A stretch of 64,000 nt of DNA, from assembly GCA_963666805.2 (NCBI GenBank), contig CAXXWR010000006.1, forward strand, positions 744,001 to 808,000. Reading direction: 5' to 3'. Both the position numbers and the translations under genes were made by a program. Every line of letters starts with the position of its first letter. Position 1 is the first letter of the stretch. The DNA is from Fusibacter sp963666805 (lineage in GTDB: Bacteria > Bacillota > Clostridia > Peptostreptococcales > Acidaminobacteraceae). Shown here piece by piece: positions 58,614 to 64,000 of this stretch. The notes under the pieces are model-generated. The model saw nothing but the letters and a program-made list of their open reading frames with translations, made no database searches and was not told where the DNA came from.

Positions 58614-60407
58614 GTGTTATACAGTATTAAAGAAAGTGTGAAGTTAATCGGTGAGGCGATTGCCAGTGTTGTCGCTATAGATGTCACCATTGTCGATGAC
58701 AAACTTGTGAGAATTTCAGGGACAGGACGGTATAAGCAATCCGTAGGAGAAAAAGTAAGTGATTCTTCAGCTTTCTGTTATGCCTTAAAAAACAATGTAG
58801 GTTTTATTATTGAAAATCCTGGTGAACACCAAGCGTGTGAAGCCTGCGAGTGCAAGTTTAAATGCAGTGAGCATGCAGAAGTTTGTCAGCCAATCAGACT
58901 AAAGGATCAAGTGATTGGCGTTATTGGACTCATTGCTTTTGAACCTGATCAGAGAGATAACCTTATTAAAAATCAAGACCATCTGCTGGCTTTTTTAGAA
59001 AGGATGGCAGAACTTATTTCTTCAAAGGTTATGGAAAATAAGCAAGCTGAAATCAATGCACTTTTAGCCAGTGAATTAAAAACAGTTTTTAACGTCGTTT
59101 CAACCGCACTTATTGTCACGGATGAAAAGGGAGAAGTGACAAAAGCCAATGCTAAAGCCATGAAGCTCTTTCATATGGCAGAAGCAGGAGAAAGCTTAGG
59201 CGATTTTCTAGAGGAAAGGGATTTTAAAAGCCTTATCAAAGGGCGGGAAAAAGCCCAAAATATCAAGCTGAAATTAAAACATGGAACAAGTGGCTATATG
59301 GACCATACCCCTCTCAAAGTAGATCAGAGTGTGGTCGGTCATGTCTTGACTTTTAGACCGATGTCAGAAGTACTTGAAACTGCCAATGATCTTATGCATG
59401 ATGGCGTTTCTACGACGTTTGATGCTATTTATGCAGAGTCTAAAGAGATGCTGGCAATCAAAGCTTTTGCAGATAAAATGGCTAAAACTCCTTCGACTAT
59501 ATTGATTTTAGGGGAAAGTGGAACGGGCAAGGAACTTTTTGCACGTGCTATTCATGCGGCTTCACATCGACATGATCGTCCTTTTATAGCCATTAATTGT
59601 TCGGCTATCCCAGAGCCCTTACTTGAAAGTGAACTCTTTGGTTACGAAGAAGGAGCCTTTACAGGTGCTAAAAAGGGTGGTAAATGGGGGAAGTTTCAAT
59701 TAGCCAATAAGGGAACACTCTTTTTAGATGAAATAGGGGACATGCCGCTTCATTTACAGTCAAAGCTTTTAAGAGTTTTACAAGATGGTGCCATTGAACC
59801 CATTGGGGGTCAGCTCCCTGTTAAGGTAGATGTAAGGCTCATTGCGGCGACTCATCAAAATTTAGAGGAGAAGGTAGAAGAAGGCTCTTTTAGGAAAGAT
59901 TTATTTTATAGACTCAATGTCATCCCACTGAATATTCCGCCGCTTAGAGAGCGAAAAGGGGATATTAAAAGTATTGTTTGGGCGATGACCAATAAGTTCA
60001 ATAGTCGATTAAATAAGCAGATTGGGAGTATTGAAAGTGAATGTTTTGATATTTTAATGGCTTATTCTTGGCCGGGAAATGTAAGAGAACTGGAAAATGC
60101 CATGGAGTATGCTGTTAACATGTGTGAGACAACAACCCTCCAAAAGCAAGACTTACCTAAGCGGATATTAAATCAACATGAACCTCAATCAAGTCAAGAG
60201 GTCTTCTTACAAGATCAAGTTTCCCTTGCAAAATCCGAAGAGACAGATTTGCTAATGCCTCTTAAAGAGCTTGAAAAAAACGCAATTTTAAGGGCATTAA
60301 GCCATTTTAAAGGGGACAAAGAAGCGGCAGCACAAGCGCTAGGCATTAGTCGTGCGACCTTGTATCGCAAGCTATCGGATATAAAACAAAAGGGTGATTA
60401 TATCTAA
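58614..60407 (+). CDS. Sigma-54-dependent activator with Cys-rich sensor
   Basis: The 597-residue protein has an N-terminal sensor (residues 1-145) with cysteines C55, C74, C77, C79, C83 and C90 (ACEACECKFKC), which may hold an Fe-S cluster or metal. A PAS domain follows (about 155-250). The AAA+ domain has Walker A GESGTGKE, the sigma-54 contact loop GAFTGA and SWPGNVRELENA. A Fis-type helix-turn-helix (KEAAAQALGISRATLYRKL) ends the protein. The GTG start follows AAAGGAG. No clear -24/-12 promoter was seen nearby, so its target lies elsewhere or was missed. Confidence 0.92.
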   Translation: MLYSIKESVKLIGEAIASVVAIDVTIVDDKLVRISGTGRYKQSVGEKVSDSSAFCYALKNNVGFIIENPGEHQACEACECKFKCSEHAEVCQPIRLKDQVIGVIGLIAFEPDQRDNLIKNQDHLLAFLERMAELISSKVMENKQAEINALLASELKTVFNVVSTALIVTDEKGEVTKANAKAMKLFHMAEAGESLGDFLEERDFKSLIKGREKAQNIKLKLKHGTSGYMDHTPLKVDQSVVGHVLTFRPMSEVLETANDLMHDGVSTTFDAIYAESKEMLAIKAFADKMAKTPSTILILGESGTGKELFARAIHAASHRHDRPFIAINCSAIPEPLLESELFGYEEGAFTGAKKGGKWGKFQLANKGTLFLDEIGDMPLHLQSKLLRVLQDGAIEPIGGQLPVKVDVRLIAATHQNLEEKVEEGSFRKDLFYRLNVIPLNIPPLRERKGDIKSIVWAMTNKFNSRLNKQIGSIESECFDILMAYSWPGNVRELENAMEYAVNMCETTTLQKQDLPKRILNQHEPQSSQEVFLQDQVSLAKSEETDLLMPLKELEKNAILRALSHFKGDKEAAAQALGISRATLYRKLSDIKQKGDYI

Positions 60408-60455
60408 TCATTTAAATTTTTCTTCTAAAGGAGACTGATTTTTTGTTACCTTCAT

Positions 60456-60463
60456 GCCGATAC
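60456..60463 (+). promoter_or_regulatory. Possible flagellar sigma (sigma-28) -10 element
   Basis: GCCGATAC, 48 bases before the ATG at 60511, matches the sigma-28 -10 consensus GCCGATAA, but no good TAAA box lies 14-16 bp upstream. A standard sigma-A promoter was not evident either. Confidence 0.3.
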
Positions 60464-60510
60464 TTTAGATGTAGAATGGATTCTATAAAAAAGAACATGG
60501 AGGTGTTAAA

Positions 60511-61638
60511 ATGAAAATTGATGGTTATCAAATGAACCAAAGTACTTATTCTAGTTCACTTGTAACCGAGAGTGTCAACTATTCAGTTGATCAGCATCTA
60601 GTCGAAGTCGAAGTCGAAGCGCCAAAAGTTTTGAGCGTAGATAGGCCTGTTGACTGGGATGAGAACTATGAGATTGATGCTCAAGAGCAAGTCGAAGAAG
60701 TCAACAAGCATTTGGCTGATGAAGACCAAAAAAAGATTAAGCTTTTAGAGGCCTTTATCAGTTACATTACGGGGAAGCCGTTTTCTTTCCAGAAGGTTAT
60801 GCGGCTTAATCCTTATCGCTATAAGGATGACGAGGGTGTGAAAAAACATGTTCAGCCCCATAGTAAGCCAGAACCAGAAAAAGCGAAGGCTGAAGAAAAT
60901 TCAGAAACGCCTAAAACCTCAGAAACCTCAGAAACTTCAGAAACGCCTGAGAACCCTAAAAAAGAGGAAACGAAGGTTATGATTTCGAGACTGATGACGC
61001 GGGTAACTGCACAGGTAGAGCATTATGAAAAAGAAACGTATTCCTTTAATTCAAGTGGGAAGGTAACAACAGAAGATGGAAGACAGATTGAGATTGAATA
61101 CAATATGAGTATGTCTCATGAAGCCTATAGTAAGACCAATGTCCAATATGAAACGATAGACCCCTTAACGTTCTCTTTTGATGGAACAGGCATTAAGGCG
61201 TCTAAATTTAAGATTGAGATTGACTTAGACGTAGATGGGCAAAAAGAATCAATTACCGCTCCAGGTGAAAATGCTGGATTCTTAGCACTTGATAAGAATG
61301 ATAATGGGGAGATTGATGATGGTTCTGAACTCTTTGGTGCCAAAACGGGTCAAGGATTTAAAGAGCTTCGTGCTTATGATGAAGATCAAAATGGGTGGAT
61401 TGATGAAAATGATACCATATTTAAATCCCTTAAGATATGGTCTTTTGATGAAGACGGAAATCAAACATTAACAGGTTTGTTAGATGCAGATGTAGGCGCA
61501 ATCTATCTGGGAGAAGTATCTGGACAGTACCGTTTACAATCTGAAGATACGACTTATGCTGAACTGAAGGCTTCTAGTATTTATCTTAAAGAATCAGGCG
61601 GTGTAGGCAGTATTCACCAACTTGATTTTGTCGTTTAA
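60511..61638 (+). CDS. EF-hand-like calcium-binding protein of unknown role
   Basis: The 375-residue protein has no signal peptide. Residues 1-110 are variable, and 115-155 form a low-complexity Glu/Pro/Thr/Ser linker with SETP and SETS repeats. The C-terminal part carries two calcium-loop motifs, LDKNDNGEIDDGSELFG and YDEDQNGWIDENDTIF, then LKIWSFDEDGN. This C-terminal pattern is widespread in uncharacterised bacterial proteins and recalls dockerin loops. The ATG follows TGGAGGTG. The possible sigma-28 element upstream would link it to motility, but that is weak. Confidence 0.75.
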   Translation: MKIDGYQMNQSTYSSSLVTESVNYSVDQHLVEVEVEAPKVLSVDRPVDWDENYEIDAQEQVEEVNKHLADEDQKKIKLLEAFISYITGKPFSFQKVMRLNPYRYKDDEGVKKHVQPHSKPEPEKAKAEENSETPKTSETSETSETPENPKKEETKVMISRLMTRVTAQVEHYEKETYSFNSSGKVTTEDGRQIEIEYNMSMSHEAYSKTNVQYETIDPLTFSFDGTGIKASKFKIEIDLDVDGQKESITAPGENAGFLALDKNDNGEIDDGSELFGAKTGQGFKELRAYDEDQNGWIDENDTIFKSLKIWSFDEDGNQTLTGLLDADVGAIYLGEVSGQYRLQSEDTTYAELKASSIYLKESGGVGSIHQLDFVV

Positions 61639-61722
61639 TACATAGAGAGAAGACATCAAGACGCAGACGGCAAAAACAATGCACTATGAATTTCCTTGAA
61701 TAGAGCATGATTATAAAAATTT

Positions 61723-61752
61723 AAGCTATCACTGATGTGGTAGCTTTTTTTA
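61723..61752 (+). terminator. Terminator after the EF-hand gene
   Basis: AAGCTATC pairs with GGTAGCTT around an eight-base loop, followed by TTTTT. Confidence 0.85.
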
Positions 61753-61833
61753 ATGGAAAAAATCACGTTAAAAAAAATGTTACAAATCATTCATTGATTG
61801 TCGAAGAACTTGAAATCACTTTGTGTTAAATTA

Positions 61834-61852
61834 TTAGTAAGGACCTAACTAA
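61834..61852 (+). promoter_or_regulatory. 19-bp palindrome, probable MarR operator
   Basis: TTAGTAAGGACCTAACTAA is an inverted repeat with a single mismatch around a central A. It overlaps the probable -10 region of a promoter with TTGAAA at 61810-61815. Autoregulation by the MarR protein encoded next is likely. Confidence 0.75.
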
Positions 61853-61929
61853 TTAAAAGTGATTAATAGGATCAATTAGTGGGTATTGAGATACATTATC
61901 AAAGAGAAATAATTACAGGGAGGCAATTT

Positions 61930-62337
61930 GTGAATCAGTCGTTATATGAAGGAATGTCAAAACTACTTAATCTTAAAGGAAAATGTCATTTAGAAGCGGT
62001 TAAAGGATGTGAAGCGAATCAATTAACGTTGACTCAGTTGTCGTATCTTTCAGAAATCAATAAAATTCAGATGACAACGACCAGCGAACTTTCAGAACAA
62101 TTGTCCTTGACAAAGCCGACTGTGACAGAAGCCATTAAGAAATTAGAGAAAAACGGGTTTATTCAAAAGCATAAGTGTATAGATGATGGTCGTGTCACTT
62201 ATTTAACCTTAAGTGAAAAGGGCAAACAGATTGCCAATATAGACCAAACAAGTCTTGAAAAATTAGTAAGTACATTAGAATCACGTTTAAGTGATCAACA
62301 GCTAGACAGTCTTATTGAAATTCTAAGAAGTCTATAA
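61930..62337 (+). CDS. MarR-family transcriptional regulator
   Basis: The 135-residue protein has a winged helix-turn-helix (TTSELSEQLSLTKPTVTEAIKKL is within residues 52-76) and the wing RVTYLTLSEKGKQI. I prefer GTG 61930, because GGGAGG lies six bases upstream; an earlier in-frame GTG at 61879 would add a 17-residue tail and has only AGGA. Cysteines at residues 20 and 28 (KGKCHLEAVKGC) could make it redox-sensitive, as in OhrR-like proteins. It is 31 bp ahead of lon, so lon may be under its control. Confidence 0.85.
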   Translation: MNQSLYEGMSKLLNLKGKCHLEAVKGCEANQLTLTQLSYLSEINKIQMTTTSELSEQLSLTKPTVTEAIKKLEKNGFIQKHKCIDDGRVTYLTLSEKGKQIANIDQTSLEKLVSTLESRLSDQQLDSLIEILRSL

Positions 62338-62368
62338 ATCGAAAATTGAGAGACAGAGGAGGTAAACA

Positions 62369-64000
62369 ATGTCAAGTCAAAAATTAAATGTATTAGGCAT
62401 ATCCGAAATGGTGATGTTCAAAGGCAATGAAATGACTTTGAAAGTGCCTAAGGAATCGGATAAAAATTTAGAGAATCAACTTATTGTAGATGGTTATAAA
62501 ACGATTGGAATCAGTGTGAAAAAGCACAGGGAAGATCAGAAATACAAAGTGGAAGATTTTTATCAAACTGGCGTCTTACTTGATGTAAAAAGAATCCAAC
62601 AAGACAATACGTATTATACCATTAATGTAAAGGCCATTGAAAAAATTGCAGTGGATGAGTTCTTTGAAGAAGGCGGAAATCTCTCTGCAACCTATAGCAT
62701 ACTTGATGAAGTATCAGACGTAGAAGGTGAAGAACAAAAAGAACTTCATAATAAAATCATTGAACTGGTAAAAGAAGTGGGTCAGTATTTTAAAGGGTCA
62801 GAAGGTTTTGTGAAATACGTTGAAGATATTCAAAATATTTCTATTCTCTCTGGTGTCTTGCTTCAATATCTCAACATCTCTGTGAAGGAAAAATATCAAA
62901 TCTTTGAAACGCCTTCTTATAAAGAGAAAGGACTGCTTTTAATAGACGCTTTAATTAAACAAAAAGAACTTTATGCCTTCCAAAAAGAAATTTCAGATAA
63001 ATTCTCAAAAGAAGCTAATCAAAATTATAGAAAAGCTTTTTTGAGAGAACAACTTAAAGTGATTCAAGAAGAATTAAATGAAGAAGAAGGCGCACCTAAG
63101 AAAAAGGACTTTGGAAAACGCATTGAAGAAAGCTTAATGCCAGAAGAAGTGAAAGAATCTGCTCGTGAAGAATTCAGAAAGTTTGAAGCCTTATCACCAC
63201 AGAGTACAGAACGTAATGTGATTTCCAATTATCTTGAAACCTTACTCAGTCTACCTTGGGGTAAATTTAAAGCACCCGATATTGACTTGACACAAGCGAG
63301 ACAAATTTTAGACGATGCCCATTATGGTTTAGATGATGTTAAAAATCGGATTATTCAACATTTGGCAGTAATGAAACTTAAAGAAGAGAAACAAGGTTCT
63401 ATTCTATTACTCGTGGGTCCTCCAGGAACAGGTAAAACCAGTTTAGGTAAAAGTATTGCAAGTGCACTTGAAAGACCTTATGTTCGTATGAGTTTAGGTG
63501 GCGTAAGAGATGAAGCTGAAATTAGAGGTCATAGAAGAACCTATGTTGCAGCACTTCCTGGACGTATTATTCAAGGGATGAAACGTGCGACGCAAACCAA
63601 TCCAGTTTTTGTCCTCGATGAAATTGATAAATTAATGGTTGGGGCAAGTGGTGATCCGGCGAGTGCACTTTTAGAGGTTCTAGATCCTGAACAAAATGGT
63701 ACGTTTAGAGACCACTATTTAGAACAAGCTTACGATTTGTCAGATGTATTTTTCATTGCGACAGCAAATTCTTTGAGAGGGATTCCAGGTCCACTCTTAG
63801 ACCGTATGGAAGTGATTGAAGTATCAAGTTATACCAACACTGAAAAATACCATATTGCCCGTCAACATCTGATTAAAGATGTTTGGGATGACCATGGTAT
63901 TACAAGTGAACAACTTCAAGTGACAGAAGATGGGTTAAAACGCATCATTGATGACTATACACGTGAAGCCGGTGTGAGATCGCTTAAGAGACAATTGGCA
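62369..64000 (+). CDS. lon: Endopeptidase La (Lon protease), 5' part
   Basis: Lon is an ATP-dependent cytosolic protease. 544 codons are present before the window ends. The N-terminal substrate domain covers residues 1-200, a coiled region includes FLREQLKVIQEELNEEEG, and the AAA+ module has Walker A GPPGTGKTSLGKS and Walker B FVLDEID. SLGGVRDEAEIRGHRRTY is the usual Lon segment. The proteolytic domain with the Ser-Lys dyad is beyond the end. AGAGGAGG precedes the ATG. The N-domain diverges from typical Lon proteins, which usually begin with an LPLxPLR-type motif. Confidence 0.96.
   Translation, partial: MSSQKLNVLGISEMVMFKGNEMTLKVPKESDKNLENQLIVDGYKTIGISVKKHREDQKYKVEDFYQTGVLLDVKRIQQDNTYYTINVKAIEKIAVDEFFEEGGNLSATYSILDEVSDVEGEEQKELHNKIIELVKEVGQYFKGSEGFVKYVEDIQNISILSGVLLQYLNISVKEKYQIFETPSYKEKGLLLIDALIKQKELYAFQKEISDKFSKEANQNYRKAFLREQLKVIQEELNEEEGAPKKKDFGKRIEESLMPEEVKESAREEFRKFEALSPQSTERNVISNYLETLLSLPWGKFKAPDIDLTQARQILDDAHYGLDDVKNRIIQHLAVMKLKEEKQGSILLLVGPPGTGKTSLGKSIASALERPYVRMSLGGVRDEAEIRGHRRTYVAALPGRIIQGMKRATQTNPVFVLDEIDKLMVGASGDPASALLEVLDPEQNGTFRDHYLEQAYDLSDVFFIATANSLRGIPGPLLDRMEVIEVSSYTNTEKYHIARQHLIKDVWDDHGITSEQLQVTEDGLKRIIDDYTREAGVRSLKRQLA

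Noticed and set aside
1..64000. tRNA, rRNA, prophage, transposase or CRISPR-Cas loci
   Set aside because: No cloverleaf, rRNA core, phage structural gene, DDE transposase or cas-like protein was found on reading both strands.

Overview
The window is AT-rich and comes from a fermentative, anaerobic Firmicute, most probably a member of the Clostridia. The signs are pyruvate formate-lyase, two types of [FeFe]-hydrogenase protein, a serA T-box leader, strong AGGAGG-type ribosome binding sites, Fur-family operators, clostridial-type c-di-GMP proteins and a chemoreceptor. No rRNA, tRNA, CRISPR array, transposase, phage gene or replication origin was recognised.

Layout. 1-480 is the 3' end of kduI. 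774-4747 is pflB, pflA and a Crp/Fnr regulator with four N-terminal cysteines. 4748-7215 is a patchwork of small membrane-protein genes, duplicated fragments and gene remnants. 7380-11152 holds a secreted esterase with SLH-like N-terminus, a small anchored protein, a frameshifted gene and a small membrane protein, followed by a nested inverted repeat at 11226-11405. 11421-14507 (minus) is serA plus a tartrate/malate-type dehydrogenase behind a T-box. 14707-27905 is a carbohydrate locus: LacI regulator, two giant glycoside-phosphorylase-like proteins, an intracellular GH30 enzyme and an ABC importer, with three related palindromes as likely LacI operators. 27955-32567 (minus) has a chemoreceptor, kdgK, kdgA and an IclR regulator; the kdgA promoter carries three operator-like palindromes spaced exactly 20 bp.

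32660-38622 is stress and metal homeostasis: a thioredoxin-MsrA-MsrB fusion under a Fur/PerR-like box, a kinase-like protein, and a znuACB-zur operon behind a Zur-like box. 39054-45788 has two c-di-GMP enzymes around topoisomerase III. Then come prfC, an aminotransferase, a rhodanese, and a PII-like protein paired with a cation/proton antiporter. 51617-56318 is a hydrogenase operon combining a [2Fe-2S] protein, a PAS-containing sensory-type hydrogenase, a SpoIIE-type phosphatase and a catalytic-type hydrogenase. 56401-64000 has a DMT transporter, an EAL-HDOD protein with a Cys-rich sigma-54 activator, an EF-hand-like protein, a MarR regulator with a 19-bp operator-like palindrome, and the start of lon.

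How the genes fit together: KduI, KdgK and KdgA are steps of one uronate/pectin route to pyruvate and glyceraldehyde 3-phosphate. The GH30/phosphorylase/ABC locus would import and break down beta-glucan oligosaccharides to glucose 1-phosphate. Pyruvate is then split by PFL, and electrons are disposed of by the hydrogenase system. The best candidates for under-described biology are the hydrogenase-phosphatase sensory operon, the two-phosphorylase beta-glucan locus, the PII-like/antiporter pair, and the mosaic of small membrane-protein modules at 4.7-7.2 kb. All calls are from reading the sequence; no database search was run.
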